From the NCBI RefSeq assembly GCF_002285435.1, contig NZ_NSBT01000026.1, positions 124,001 to 188,000 of the forward strand: DNA of 64,000 nt. The letters are read 5' to 3'. Made by a program: the position numbers and the translations under genes. This document shows, in pieces, positions 17,783 through 26,690 of the stretch. The number at the start of each line of letters is the position of its first letter. The first letter of the stretch is position 1. Below the pieces are notes generated by a model that saw only the letters and a list, made by a program, of their open reading frames with translations, did no database searches and was not told the origin of the DNA. This DNA is from Actibacterium ureilyticum. GTDB lineage: Bacteria > Pseudomonadota > Alphaproteobacteria > Rhodobacterales > Rhodobacteraceae.

Positions 17783-20700
17783 TTATTCCACCTCGACCAA
17801 CAGGTCCTTTGCGTCGATCTGTGCGCCTGGGGTGACGTGGACGGCCTTGATGGTGGCGTCGCGTTCGGCGTGGATGCCGGTTTCCATTTTCATCGCCTCG
17901 ATGGTCAGCAGCAGGTCGCCCTGTTTGACCTGTTGGCCGGCGGTGACGGCGACCGAGGCGACGACGCCGGGCATGGGGGCGCCGATATGGTCGTCATTGC
18001 CGGGATCGGCCTTGGGGCGTTTGGCGACGCTGGCGGCGGCCTTGCGGTCGGGGACGCGGATGGTGCGGGGCTGGCCGTTCAGTTCGAAGAAGACCTTGAC
18101 CTCGCCTTCCTCGTTGGTCTCGCCCACCGCTTGCAGCCGGATTTCCAGGGTGACACCGGGGTCGATCTCGGCGCTTATCTCGTCGCCGGGCTCCATGCCA
18201 TAGAAGAAGGCATGGGTGGGCAGGGTGCGCACCGGGCCATAGATGTCGTGGCGTTCCATGTAATCGGTGAAGACCTTGGGATACATCAGATAGCCGTTCA
18301 GGTCCTCGTCATCGATCTCGATCCCGCCCAGCCGGCCTGAGACTTCGGCGCGCGCGGCGTCCAGATCGGTGGGGGTCAGGTGCTTGCCGGGGCGTTCGGT
18401 ATTGGGCGCCTCGCCCTTCAGGACCTTGGCGACGATGGCGGGCGGGAAGCCGCCCGGGGGCTGGCCCAGATTGCCGCGCATCATGTCGATCACGCTGTCG
18501 GGAAAGGCCAGATCGACCGACGGATCCTCGACCTGTTCACGGGTCAGACCCTGGCTGACCATCATCAGCGCCATGTCGCCCACGACCTTGGAGCTTGGCG
18601 TGACCTTGACGATATCGCCGAACATCTGGTTCACATCGGCATAGGTCTGGGCGACCTCGTGCCAGCGTTCCTCCAGGCCCAGGCTGCGCGCCTGCGCCTT
18701 GAGGTTGGTGAACTGCCCGCCCGGCATCTCGTGCAGGTACACCTCGGACGCGGGGGCCTGTAGCCCGCTTTCGAAGGCGGTGTAATGCGCGCGCACCTGC
18801 TCGAAATAGTTCGAGATCCGGCGGATCGCGGCGATGTCCAGCCCGGTGTCACGGTCGGTGCTGCGCAGCGCCTCGACAACAGAGCCCAGCGTCGGCTGCG
18901 AGGTGTTGCCGGAAAAGCTGTCCATCGCGGCATCGACCACATCGACCCCGGCCTCGGCCGCGGCCAGCACGGTGGCGATGGCCGCCCCTGACGTGTCATG
19001 GGTGTGGAAATGGATCGGGATGCCGATCTCGTCCTTCAGCGCCTTGAACAGCACCCGCGCGGCGGGCGCTTTTAGCAGCCCGGCCATGTCTTTCAGCCCC
19101 AGGAAATGGGCACCGGCGGCTTCCAGCTCCTTGGCCATGGCGACATAGTATTTCAGGTCGTATTTGGCCCGGCCCGCATCCAGGATGTCGCCGGTATAAC
19201 AGACCGTGCCCTCGCAGATCTTGCCCGAGGCGATGACCGCATCCATCGCCACGCGCATGTTTTCCACCCAGTTCAGGCTGTCGAACACGCGGAACACGTC
19301 GACGCCCGAGGCGGCGGCCTGGCGCACGAACTCCTGCACCACATTGTCGGGGTAATTGGTGTAGCCCACGCCGTTGCTGGCACGCAGCAGCATCTGGGTC
19401 AGCAGGTTGGGCATCGCCGCGCGGATGTCGCGCAGGCGCTGCCACGGGCATTCCTGCAGAAACCGGTACGCCACATCAAAAGTCGCGCCGCCCCAGCATT
19501 CGACCGAGAAGAGCCCCGGCAGCATCGCGGCATAGGCCGGGGCGGCGCCGATCATGTCGATGGACCGCATCCGCGTGGCCAACAGGCTTTGGTGCCCGTC
19601 GCGCATCGTGGTGTCGGTGATCAGCAGCTGCGGCTGTTCACTGACCCAATCGGCCACGGCGGCGGCGCCGTATTCCTCCAGGATCTGGCGCGTGCCGGGC
19701 TGGTAATCGGTCAGCTTGCGCAGCGGCGGGCGGGGCGGTTTCACATCGGCATGGGGCCGGGGGCGCCCGGCGGTCTCGGGATGCCCGTTCACCGTGATAT
19801 CGGCGATATAGGTCAGCACCTTGGTGCCCCGGTCGCGCCGCGCCTTGAAGTCGAACAGCGCCGGCGTCTCGTCGATGAACTTGGTGGTGTATTCATTCGA
19901 CAGGAAAGTCGGGTGCTTCAACAGGTTCTCGACAAAGGCGATATTGGTGCTGACGCCGCGGATCCGGAATTCGCGCAGCGCCCGGTCCATGCGGGCGATC
20001 GCGGCCTCGGGCGTGGGGGCCCAGGCGGTGACCTTGGTCAGCAGGCTGTCGTAATACCGCGTGATCACCGCCCCGGAATAGGCGGTGCCGCCGTCCAGCC
20101 GGATGCCCATGCCGGTGGCCGAGCGATAGGTCTGGATGCGGCCGTAATCGGGGATGAAGTTGTTGGTCGGGTCCTCGGTCGTGACGCGGCATTGCAGCGC
20201 GTGGCCGTTCAGCCGGATCTCGTCCTGGCTGGCCTTGCCGGTGGCTTCGGCCAGGGATTTGCCCTCGGCGATCAGGATCTGCGCGCGCACGATGTCGATG
20301 CCGGTGACTTCCTCGGTCACCGTATGTTCGACCTGCACGCGGGGGTTCACCTCGATGAAGTAGAACTTGCCTGAATCCATATCCATCAGGAATTCGACCG
20401 TGCCCGCGCATTCGTAATTCACATGGGCACAGATCCGGCGGCCCAGCTCGCAGATCTCGTCGCGCTGCGCCTGGCTCAGATACGGGGCCGGGGCGCGTTC
20501 CACGACCTTCTGGTTGCGGCGCTGCACCGAACAGTCCCGCTCCCACAGGTGATAGATCTGGCCCATCTGGTCGCCCAGGATCTGCACCTCGACATGGCGG
20601 GCGCGGGTGATCATCTTTTCCAGATACCCCTCGCCATTGCCAAAGGCGGCCTCGGCCTCGCGCCGGCCCTCGCGCACCTTTTCCTCAAGCTCTTCGGGGC

Positions 20701-21226
20701 CCATGATCGGGCGCATCCCGCGACCGCCGCCGCCCCAGCTGGCTTTCAGCATCAGCGGATAGCCGATCTCGGCGGCTTCCGCCCGGATCGCATCCATATC
20801 ATCGCCTAGAACCTCGGTCGCGGGGATGACCGGCACATCGGCGGCAATCGCCACCTTGCGCGCGCTGGCCTTGTCGCCCAGGGCGCGCATGGTCTCGGCC
20901 TTGGGCCCGATGAAGGTGATGCCATTGGCGGCGCAAGCCTCGACGAAATCGGGGTTTTCCGACAAAAGCCCATAGCCCGGATGGATCGCATCCGCCCCGC
21001 ATTCCCGCGCCACGCGGATGATCTCGGGGATCGACAGATAAGCCGCAACCGGCCCCATCCCCTCGCCAATCCGATACGCCTCGTCCGCCTTGAACCGGTG
21101 CAGGCTCAGCTTGTCCTCCTCGGCATAGATCGCAACCGTCCGCTTGCCCATCTCGTTCGCAGCACGCATCACACGAATGGCAATCTCGCCACGGTTCGCG
21201 ATCAGAATCTTCTGGAAATCGGCCAT
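17783..21226 (-). CDS. pyc: pyruvate carboxylase
   Basis: A 1147-residue single-chain biotin enzyme that carboxylates pyruvate to oxaloacetate to refill the TCA cycle. In order: biotin carboxylase/ATP-grasp (about 1-450, starting ADFQKILIANRGEIAIR; GGGGRG glycine loop), carboxyltransferase TIM barrel (about 530-830, TTMRDGHQSLLATR), PC allosteric/tetramer domain and C-terminal biotinyl domain with Lys1113 in EAMKMETG. ATG at 21226 has GGAGG upstream; the longer frame has no such support. Length is normal for alpha4 PYC. It is transcribed divergently from the UvrD gene. Confidence 0.97.
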   Translation of the reverse strand: MADFQKILIANRGEIAIRVMRAANEMGKRTVAIYAEEDKLSLHRFKADEAYRIGEGMGPVAAYLSIPEIIRVARECGADAIHPGYGLLSENPDFVEACAANGITFIGPKAETMRALGDKASARKVAIAADVPVIPATEVLGDDMDAIRAEAAEIGYPLMLKASWGGGGRGMRPIMGPEELEEKVREGRREAEAAFGNGEGYLEKMITRARHVEVQILGDQMGQIYHLWERDCSVQRRNQKVVERAPAPYLSQAQRDEICELGRRICAHVNYECAGTVEFLMDMDSGKFYFIEVNPRVQVEHTVTEEVTGIDIVRAQILIAEGKSLAEATGKASQDEIRLNGHALQCRVTTEDPTNNFIPDYGRIQTYRSATGMGIRLDGGTAYSGAVITRYYDSLLTKVTAWAPTPEAAIARMDRALREFRIRGVSTNIAFVENLLKHPTFLSNEYTTKFIDETPALFDFKARRDRGTKVLTYIADITVNGHPETAGRPRPHADVKPPRPPLRKLTDYQPGTRQILEEYGAAAVADWVSEQPQLLITDTTMRDGHQSLLATRMRSIDMIGAAPAYAAMLPGLFSVECWGGATFDVAYRFLQECPWQRLRDIRAAMPNLLTQMLLRASNGVGYTNYPDNVVQEFVRQAAASGVDVFRVFDSLNWVENMRVAMDAVIASGKICEGTVCYTGDILDAGRAKYDLKYYVAMAKELEAAGAHFLGLKDMAGLLKAPAARVLFKALKDEIGIPIHFHTHDTSGAAIATVLAAAEAGVDVVDAAMDSFSGNTSQPTLGSVVEALRSTDRDTGLDIAAIRRISNYFEQVRAHYTAFESGLQAPASEVYLHEMPGGQFTNLKAQARSLGLEERWHEVAQTYADVNQMFGDIVKVTPSSKVVGDMALMMVSQGLTREQVEDPSVDLAFPDSVIDMMRGNLGQPPGGFPPAIVAKVLKGEAPNTERPGKHLTPTDLDAARAEVSGRLGGIEIDDEDLNGYLMYPKVFTDYMERHDIYGPVRTLPTHAFFYGMEPGDEISAEIDPGVTLEIRLQAVGETNEEGEVKVFFELNGQPRTIRVPDRKAAASVAKRPKADPGNDDHIGAPMPGVVASVAVTAGQQVKQGDLLLTIEAMKMETGIHAERDATIKAVHVTPGAQIDAKDLLVEVE

Positions 21227-21257
21227 TTTGCCCCTCCGCCGGTGTCGTTGACGCAAA

Positions 21258-21286
21258 TTGTTATGGACCTTTCCGCGCGCGAACAA
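21258..21286 (-). promoter_or_regulatory. candidate pyc promoter
   Basis: On the minus strand TTGTTC and TAACAA are separated by 17 bases, about 35 bases upstream of the pyc start. It is a moderate match to a housekeeping promoter. Confidence 0.4.
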
Positions 21287-21492
21287 CCGTACAATTGGGT
21301 AAATCCCACAGTGAATTTGCGACATTTCCCGTTCCGGCAGAGCGCCCCGGATCGTCGCGCAACAAATGTACGCAGGCCCGAAAGCGGGGGACATTTTGTT
21401 CCGCACGCGTGGCGGGATCGGCGCGCGGAAACATATGGAACAATCAACGAACAAATCTTTAACTCTGCCGCCATTCGCGCTAGTTTGGCACC

Positions 21493-23892
21493 ATGAGCAG
21501 TTTTTCCGAAGATGACGCGTTCGAAGCCGCCGTTCCGCTGAGCCAGCGGGCGATGGCCGCGCGTGGCACCCCGTATCTGGACGATCTGAACCCCGCGCAG
21601 CGCGAGGCGGCCGAGACGCTGGATGGCCCCGTCCTGATGCTGGCGGGCGCGGGGACCGGCAAGACCAAGGCGCTGACCGCGCGGATTGCGCATCTGTTGC
21701 AGTCCGGAACAGCCCGCCCGAACGAGATTCTGGCCGTCACCTTCACCAACAAGGCCGCGCGCGAGATGAAGGACCGCGTGGGCCGCCTGTTGGGGCAACC
21801 GGCTGAAGGGATGCCCTGGCTGGGCACGTTCCATGCGATCTGCGTCAAGCTGCTGCGGCGGCACGCCGAACTGATCACCCGGTCTGACCCCGATGCGGTG
21901 GTCGAAGGCGGGCATGGCGCGCATCTGAAATCCAATTTCACCATCCTGGACACCGACGATCAGATCCGGCTGCTGAAACAGCTGATTCAGGCCGCCAATA
22001 TCGACGACAAGCGCTGGCCCGCGCGGAACCTGGCCGCGATCATCGACAACTGGAAAAACCGCGCCTGGACGCCGGAAAACGTGCCCGCGTCCGAGGCATC
22101 GGCGTTCGACGGCAAGGGGGTCGAGCTTTACGCCGCCTATCAGGACCGGCTGCTGACGCTGAACGCGGTCGATTTCGGTGACCTGCTGCTGCATATGGTC
22201 ACGATCTTTCAGACCCATGACGACCTGTTGCGGCAATATCAGCGCTGGTTCCGCTATATCCTGGTCGACGAATATCAGGACACCAATGTCGCGCAATATC
22301 TGTGGCTGCGGCTGTTGGCGGGCGGGCACCGGAACATCTGTTGCGTGGGCGATGACGACCAGTCGATCTATGGCTGGCGCGGGGCCGAGGTGGGCAATAT
22401 CCTTCGGTTCGAAAAGGATTTTCCGGGCGCCAAGGTGGTGCGGCTGGAACAGAATTACCGGTCGACCCCGCATATCCTGGCCGCCGCGTCAGGCGTTATC
22501 GCGGGCAACAAGGGGCGGCTGGGCAAGACGCTGTGGACGGCGGCGGAAGAGGGCGAAAAGGTCCGCCTGATCGGCCATTGGGATGGCGAGGAAGAGGCCC
22601 GCTGGATCGGGGATGAGATCGAGGCGATGCAATCGGGCACGCGCGGCTTGCGACCCATGAACCTGAACGACATGGCGATTCTGGTGCGCGCCAGCCACCA
22701 GATGCGCGCGTTCGAGGATCGGTTCCTGACCATCGGCCTGCCGTACAAGGTGATCGGCGGCCCGCGATTTTACGAGCGAATGGAGATCCGCGATGCGATG
22801 GCCTATTTCCGCGTCGCGGTCAGCCCCGATGACGATCTGGCGTTCGAGCGGATCGTGAACACCCCCAAACGCGGGGTGGGCGACAAGGCGCTGCAAAACA
22901 CCCAGCGCGCGGCGCGGGCCAACGGGATTTCGCTGCTCGAGGCCGCGCGGCTTCTGGTCTCGGCCGGTGAAATCAAGGGCAAGGCCAAGGGCGAGCTGGG
23001 CAAGCTGGTGGCCGGGTTCGACCGCTGGCAGGCCGCCATCCGGACCGAGGCTGACCATATCGAACTGGCCGAGATCATTCTGGAGGAATCCGGCTATACC
23101 GAGATGTGGATGAACGACAAAACGCCCGAGGCCCCGGGGCGGCTGGAGAACCTGAAGGAACTGGTCAAGGCGCTGGAAAGCTTCGAGAATCTTCAGGGTT
23201 TTCTGGAGCATGTCGCGCTGATCATGGACAATGACAGCGGCGACGATGGCCCCAAGGTCTCGATCATGACGCTGCATGCCGCCAAGGGTCTGGAATTCCC
23301 CGCCGTCTTTCTGCCGGGGTGGGAGGATGGGCTGTTTCCGTCTCAACGCAGCATGGATGAAAGCGGCCTGAAGGGGCTGGAGGAGGAGCGCCGCCTGGCC
23401 TATGTCGGGATCACGCGGGCCGAAGAGCTGTGCACGATTTCCTTTGCCGCCAACCGCCGGGTCTATGGCCAGTGGCAATCGGCGCTGCCGTCACGGTTTG
23501 TCGATGAGCTGCCCGAGGATCACGTCGATATCCTGACCCCGCCCGGCCTTTACGGTGGTGGCTATGGTGCGGCGGGCGGTATGGCTGGCGGGGTCGAGGA
23601 ACGCGCCGCCAGTGCCAATGTCTATAACTCGCCGGGCTGGAAACGGATGCAGGACCGCAGCGCGCAGCGCGGCACCAGCCAGCCCCGCGAAAGCCGCAAC
23701 ATGGTGATTGACAGCCAGGCGGTGTCGGCCTTCACCATGGGCGACCGGGTGTTCCATCAGAAATTCGGCTATGGCTATGTCATGGGGATCGAGGGCGACA
23801 AGCTGGATATCGAGTTCGAGAAGGCCGGATCGAAAAAGGTCGTGGCCAAGTTCATCGTCGCCGCCGACCGCGCCGACGATGTGCCGTTCTGA
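21493..23892 (+). CDS. UvrD/PcrA-family superfamily 1 DNA helicase
   Basis: A 799-residue 3'-5' helicase. The Q-motif region LNPAQREAAE is followed by P-loop AGAGTGKTKAL, motif II DEYQDT, motif III GDDDQSIYGWRG, LEQNYRS (motif IV), TLHAAKGLEFPAVF (motif V) and EERRLAYVGITRAEE (motif VI). The C-terminal ~60 residues (VFHQKFGYGYVMGIEGDKL and onward) form the Tudor-like domain seen in PcrA/UvrD that contacts RNA polymerase. Roles include nucleotide-excision and mismatch repair and removal of stalled complexes. Whether it is uvrD or pcrA in naming cannot be fixed here. Confidence 0.93.
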   Translation: MSSFSEDDAFEAAVPLSQRAMAARGTPYLDDLNPAQREAAETLDGPVLMLAGAGTGKTKALTARIAHLLQSGTARPNEILAVTFTNKAAREMKDRVGRLLGQPAEGMPWLGTFHAICVKLLRRHAELITRSDPDAVVEGGHGAHLKSNFTILDTDDQIRLLKQLIQAANIDDKRWPARNLAAIIDNWKNRAWTPENVPASEASAFDGKGVELYAAYQDRLLTLNAVDFGDLLLHMVTIFQTHDDLLRQYQRWFRYILVDEYQDTNVAQYLWLRLLAGGHRNICCVGDDDQSIYGWRGAEVGNILRFEKDFPGAKVVRLEQNYRSTPHILAAASGVIAGNKGRLGKTLWTAAEEGEKVRLIGHWDGEEEARWIGDEIEAMQSGTRGLRPMNLNDMAILVRASHQMRAFEDRFLTIGLPYKVIGGPRFYERMEIRDAMAYFRVAVSPDDDLAFERIVNTPKRGVGDKALQNTQRAARANGISLLEAARLLVSAGEIKGKAKGELGKLVAGFDRWQAAIRTEADHIELAEIILEESGYTEMWMNDKTPEAPGRLENLKELVKALESFENLQGFLEHVALIMDNDSGDDGPKVSIMTLHAAKGLEFPAVFLPGWEDGLFPSQRSMDESGLKGLEEERRLAYVGITRAEELCTISFAANRRVYGQWQSALPSRFVDELPEDHVDILTPPGLYGGGYGAAGGMAGGVEERAASANVYNSPGWKRMQDRSAQRGTSQPRESRNMVIDSQAVSAFTMGDRVFHQKFGYGYVMGIEGDKLDIEFEKAGSKKVVAKFIVAADRADDVPF

Positions 23893-23898
23893 CCCCGG

Positions 23899-24387
23899 TT
23901 ATTTCTTGGCCCCGGCATTGGGGCGTTCAATCGCGTCCAGATCGACCAGATCCCAGGGCAGGCCCGTATTGCGAAAGATGCGCTTGCCCTGGTTGGGGTA
24001 ATCGCCCACGTCATGGGCCAGCCGCTGTCCGACGACGATGCAGCGCAACATGTCGGTCCCGGTGTTTTCCATCGTATGCGGCAGCCCGCCCTTGCGATAG
24101 CCGATGAAATCGCCCGGCCCGATGGGGTGGCGGTCGCCGCCGATCGTCACGGTCCCGGTGCCCGCCAGCACATAGGTGCATTCATCCTCGTGGTAATGGA
24201 CGTGGTATTCGGTGCTTTCGCAGCCCGGCGGCACCTCGATGATGTGAAAGCCCAGGCCGGTCAGGCCGGTTTCATCACCCAGTGACTTGTTCACCCGCTT
24301 GGCACTGTCGTTCAGGAAATGCGTTTTGTTCAGCCCCGGCATCGCGTCGATCTCGGCACGGGTCAGGATGTATTTGTCGTCGCTCAT
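23899..24387 (-). CDS. cupin-domain protein
   Basis: A 162-residue protein with one cupin barrel. Motif 1 HVHYHEDECTYVLAGTGTVTIGG supplies two His and a Glu, and motif 2 PGDFIGYRKGGLPHTMEN supplies the last His, so a metal site is intact. An N-terminal helix and a charged C-terminal tail flank the barrel. Cupins range from dioxygenases and isomerases to sugar-binding proteins, so no reaction is assigned. It converges with the helicase gene, six bases away, and lies downstream of the small-RNA array terminator. Confidence 0.8.
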   Translation of the reverse strand: MSDDKYILTRAEIDAMPGLNKTHFLNDSAKRVNKSLGDETGLTGLGFHIIEVPPGCESTEYHVHYHEDECTYVLAGTGTVTIGGDRHPIGPGDFIGYRKGGLPHTMENTGTDMLRCIVVGQRLAHDVGDYPNQGKRIFRNTGLPWDLVDLDAIERPNAGAKK

Positions 24388-24450
24388 GGCGCTCTCCGTC
24401 TGGGATGCTTTGGCGGATTGCAGCGATGTTGGGGGGCGGCGTCAATGGCG

Positions 24451-24529
24451 GAAAATAAAACGGCGACGCCAGGGAGGAGGGAGGCGCCGCCGTTCTTTCC
24501 AGCGACAGGCTCAGGGAGGAGGAGGAGCC
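24451..24529 (-). ncRNA. ccsR4: CcsR-type small RNA unit 4, with terminal hairpin and U-tract
   Basis: Two hairpins with 12-nt loops carrying CCUCCUCCC on the minus strand: stems 24508-24512/24525-24529 (5 bp) and 24461-24470/24483-24492 (10 bp). The latter contains a G-U pair (positions 24487/24466) that would be a C-A mismatch on the plus strand, so the minus strand is the functional RNA. TTTTATTTTC follows, so the last hairpin doubles as the array's intrinsic terminator. Assignment rests on the known R. sphaeroides CcsR1-4 architecture. Confidence 0.82.
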
Positions 24530-24571
24530 AGCCGCATTCCGGTGGGGCGTGTTCTGCGCCCCGAATTTTGT

Positions 24572-24640
24572 GCGACGACGCCAGGGAGGAGGAGGGCGCC
24601 GCCGCGATTAGCTCCGGGTTCAGGGAGGAGGAAGAACCCG
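24572..24640 (-). ncRNA. ccsR3: CcsR-type small RNA unit 3
   Basis: Stem 24615-24621/24634-24640 (7 bp) and stem 24572-24582/24595-24605 (11 bp, with two G-U pairs on the minus strand) each display a 12-nt loop with CCUCCUCCC. The conserved spacer to unit 4 contains a 6-bp GGGGCG hairpin (24544-24562), perhaps marking the processing site between units. Confidence 0.82.
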
Positions 24641-24676
24641 TCGCATTCCGTTGGGGCGTTCAGCCCCGAATTCTGT

Positions 24677-24745
24677 GCGGCGACACCAGGGAGGAGGTGG
24701 GTGTCGCCGCGTAGTCTGCGACAGGCTCAGGGAGGAGGAGGAGCC
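24677..24745 (-). ncRNA. ccsR2: CcsR-type small RNA unit 2
   Basis: Stem 24724-24728/24741-24745 (5 bp) and perfect 11-bp stem 24677-24687/24700-24710, both with 12-nt CCUCCUCCC loops on the minus strand. A spacer with GGGGC/GCCCC hairpin (24653-24667) separates it from unit 3. Confidence 0.82.
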
Positions 24746-24783
24746 AGCCGCATTCCGGTGGGGCATGTCGCCCCGAAGAAGGG

Positions 24784-24855
24784 GCGGCGACATCAGGGAG
24801 GAGGTCGATGTCGCCGCTAATTCCAGAAGGCTCAGGGAGGAGGAGGAGCCTTCTG
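24784..24855 (-). ncRNA. ccsR1: CcsR-type small RNA unit 1
   Basis: First unit downstream of the DUF1127 stop, 13 bases away. Perfect 10-bp stem 24824-24833/24846-24855 and perfect 11-bp stem 24784-24794/24807-24817, each closing a 12-nt loop with CCUCCUCCC. In R. sphaeroides the homologous RNAs are processed from the DUF1127 co-transcript and modulate C1 metabolism, the pyruvate dehydrogenase gene and oxidative-stress defence. Confidence 0.82.
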
Positions 24856-24868
24856 AACTCAGAAACTT

Positions 24869-25084
24869 TTATGCGCCATAGGCGGCTTCGAAAGCGATCG
24901 ACCGGATCATGCCTTTGTTGATGCCGAGATCAGCCAGTTCACGCCCATCCAGGGCATGCAGTTCATTCAGAGTTGTGCGAAAGACCTTGCGACGTGCGTT
25001 ATGGTCGCGAACCGCCTGCAACATCCCACTTACCCGATCAAACAGGCCCGCTGGCGCTGTCCGACTGTTCAAAACTTGTACCAC
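24869..25084 (-). CDS. ccaF1: DUF1127 small protein, CcaF1-like
   Basis: A 71-residue basic protein from a GTG start preceded by GAGG six bases upstream; no ATG in frame lies close enough. The C-terminal half (residues about 34-60, with RTTLNELHALDGRELADLG) is the DUF1127 signature, with the ADLGI and R-S-I motif at its end. In R. sphaeroides the equivalent protein CcaF1 is an RNA-binding factor that promotes maturation of the CcsR RNAs encoded on the same transcript. Here the gene is immediately followed by four CcsR-type units, so the same arrangement is very likely. It is divergent from mrp. Confidence 0.85.
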   Translation of the reverse strand: MVQVLNSRTAPAGLFDRVSGMLQAVRDHNARRKVFRTTLNELHALDGRELADLGINKGMIRSIAFEAAYGA

Positions 25085-25136
25085 GTTACACCTCAACTTC
25101 TGCGTCGATTGCGAGTGTGCCCCCGCTGTGACCTTG

Positions 25137-25164
25137 AATTTAGAGGTTTGCTGCAACTGCACAA
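25137..25164 (-). promoter_or_regulatory. candidate promoter of the DUF1127-CcsR transcript
   Basis: On the minus strand TTGTGC (25159-25164) and TAAATT (25137-25142) are spaced by 16 bases, about 50 bases before the GTG. In R. sphaeroides the homologous promoter uses the heat-shock sigma factors RpoHI/RpoHII. The -10 context CCTCTAAAT is compatible but not decisive. The flanking 250 bases are unusually AT-rich. Confidence 0.4.
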
Positions 25165-25337
25165 TGGCTTCGAGGGGCAATGCTGCTATGCAGAATTTGC
25201 ATATGTCTGAAAGACTTAAGAATTCGGCAAATGACGTGGCGTCAGTTTGTTTAATGGGCAAATTAAATCCCGATTGTCGCGCCCTTGCCTTCGCTGGTGT
25301 TGTCGTCATGTTACAGCAAGGCAAAAAGGAAATCGTC

Positions 25338-26420
25338 ATGACCGCCTCTGAAAAAGACATTCTCGACGCTCTGCGCCACGTGATTCTGCCCGATGGCGGG
25401 GATCTGGTGGCCCGTGACATGATTCGAGCGTTGCAGATTTCCGGCGACGAGGTGCGTTTCGTGATCGATGCACCGACCCCGGACATGGCCCGCCAGCTGG
25501 AGCCCGCCCGCCAGGCGGCGGTGCAGGCGGTGCAGGCGGTGCCGGGGGTCGCGTCGGTTTCGGCGGTTCTGACGGCGCATGGCCCGGCGGCGGCCCCGGC
25601 TGCCCCGGCGGGCGAGGCGCCCAGCCTGAAGATCGGGCGCCATCCCACCCAGGGCGGGGTCGAGAAGATCGCCGGCGTCGACCGCATTCTGGCCGTGGGC
25701 TCGGGTAAGGGTGGCGTGGGCAAATCCACCGTGTCGTCGAACCTGGCCGTCGCGCTGGCGCGGCAGGGGCGGCGCGTGGGGCTGCTGGATGCCGATATCT
25801 ACGGCCCCTCGCAGCCCCGGATGATGGGGGTGAACAAGCGCCCGGCCTCGCCCGATGGCAAGACGATCCTGCCGCTTCAGGCGCACGGGGTCACGATGAT
25901 GTCGATCGGCCTGATGGTCGAGGACGACACCGCGATGATTTGGCGGGGCCCGATGCTGATGGGGGCGCTGCAGCAGATGCTGGGGCAGGTGGCGTGGGGC
26001 GATCTGGATGTGCTGATCGTCGATCTGCCGCCGGGCACGGGCGATATCCAGATGACCCTGTGCCAGCGCACGCCGCTGACCGGGGCAATCGTGGTGTCCA
26101 CGCCGCAGGATGTGGCGCTTCTGGATGCGCGCCGGGCCATCGACATGTTCGGCAAGTTCAAGACGCCGGTTCTGGGCCTGATCGAGAACATGTCGATGTT
26201 CATCTGTCCCGATTGCGGGCACGAGGCGCATATCTTCGGCCATGGCGGCGTCAAGGCCGAGGCCGACCGCCTGGGCGTACCGTTCCTGGCGGCGCTGCCG
26301 ATCGATCTGGACACGCGGCTGGCGGGCGATGCAGGCACCCCGGTCGCGGCGGGCACGGGTCCGGTGGCCGAGGCCTATGCCCAGCTGGCGGCGGGGCTGG
26401 TCAAGGGCGGCATGGCCTGA
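25338..26420 (+). CDS. mrp: Mrp/ApbC/NBP35-family iron-sulfur cluster carrier ATPase
   Basis: A 360-residue P-loop protein. The N-terminal ~90 residues are a MIP18/DUF59 domain, followed after an Ala/Pro linker by the ParA-like ATPase with deviant Walker A GKGGVGKSTVSSNLA and the CxxC motif in FICPDCGHEAH that holds a transferable 4Fe-4S cluster as a dimer. ATG at 25338 is preceded by AGGA eight bases upstream; an ATG at 25308 is possible but lacks support. It is divergent from the DUF1127 gene and ends in a terminator. Confidence 0.93.
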   Translation: MTASEKDILDALRHVILPDGGDLVARDMIRALQISGDEVRFVIDAPTPDMARQLEPARQAAVQAVQAVPGVASVSAVLTAHGPAAAPAAPAGEAPSLKIGRHPTQGGVEKIAGVDRILAVGSGKGGVGKSTVSSNLAVALARQGRRVGLLDADIYGPSQPRMMGVNKRPASPDGKTILPLQAHGVTMMSIGLMVEDDTAMIWRGPMLMGALQQMLGQVAWGDLDVLIVDLPPGTGDIQMTLCQRTPLTGAIVVSTPQDVALLDARRAIDMFGKFKTPVLGLIENMSMFICPDCGHEAHIFGHGGVKAEADRLGVPFLAALPIDLDTRLAGDAGTPVAAGTGPVAEAYAQLAAGLVKGGMA

Positions 26421-26468
26421 CGGCCCGCGCCGCCGCACACATCTATATATAGGGGCCTGTACGGCCCG

Positions 26469-26490
26469 CGCCGCGTTGGGCGGCGATTTT
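26469..26490 (+). terminator. terminator after mrp
   Basis: CGCCGC-GTTGG-GCGGCG followed by ATTTTCC, 49 bases after the mrp stop. A 13-bp direct repeat (CGGCCCGCGCCGC at 26421 and 26462) lies around it. Confidence 0.6.
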
Positions 26491-26513
26491 CCGGCCTGTG
26501 GTGCGGGCGTGCA

Positions 26514-26538
26514 TGGGAATGCGTGGGCATTCCGTGGC
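26514..26538 (+). promoter_or_regulatory. 10-bp-phased GGG boxes, candidate MraZ site 1
   Basis: TGGGA, TGGGC and GTGGC start at 26514, 26524 and 26534. E. coli MraZ binds TGGGN boxes separated by 5 bp, which is the same spacing. Confidence 0.45.
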
Positions 26539-26554
26539 CGGAAAAACAGTCCTA

Positions 26555-26602
26555 CGGGAATTCATGGGACGATTGCGGAATTTCGACGGATTTCGACGAA
26601 TC
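26555..26602 (+). promoter_or_regulatory. 10-bp-phased boxes, candidate MraZ site 2 with decaying repeats
   Basis: CGGGA, TGGGA and GCGGA start at 26555, 26565 and 26575. The decamer pattern continues in degenerate form (GACGGATTTC at 26585, GACGAATC at 26595). A GANTC site occurs at 26598-26602. Confidence 0.4.
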
Positions 26603-26690
26603 AATCGGCCGTTTGCCGGGGAGCCGCGGCGGTAAACTTGCCCTCATAATCGCGTGTTCCTGATATGTCCTGGCTGGGGTGGGTTCGAGC

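Noticed and set aside
24287-24881. Plus-strand frames over the GGGAGGAGG repeats, which look like serial ribosome binding sites
   Set aside because: The repeats are loops of minus-strand hairpins; G-U pairs fit only the minus strand and the translations are low-complexity.
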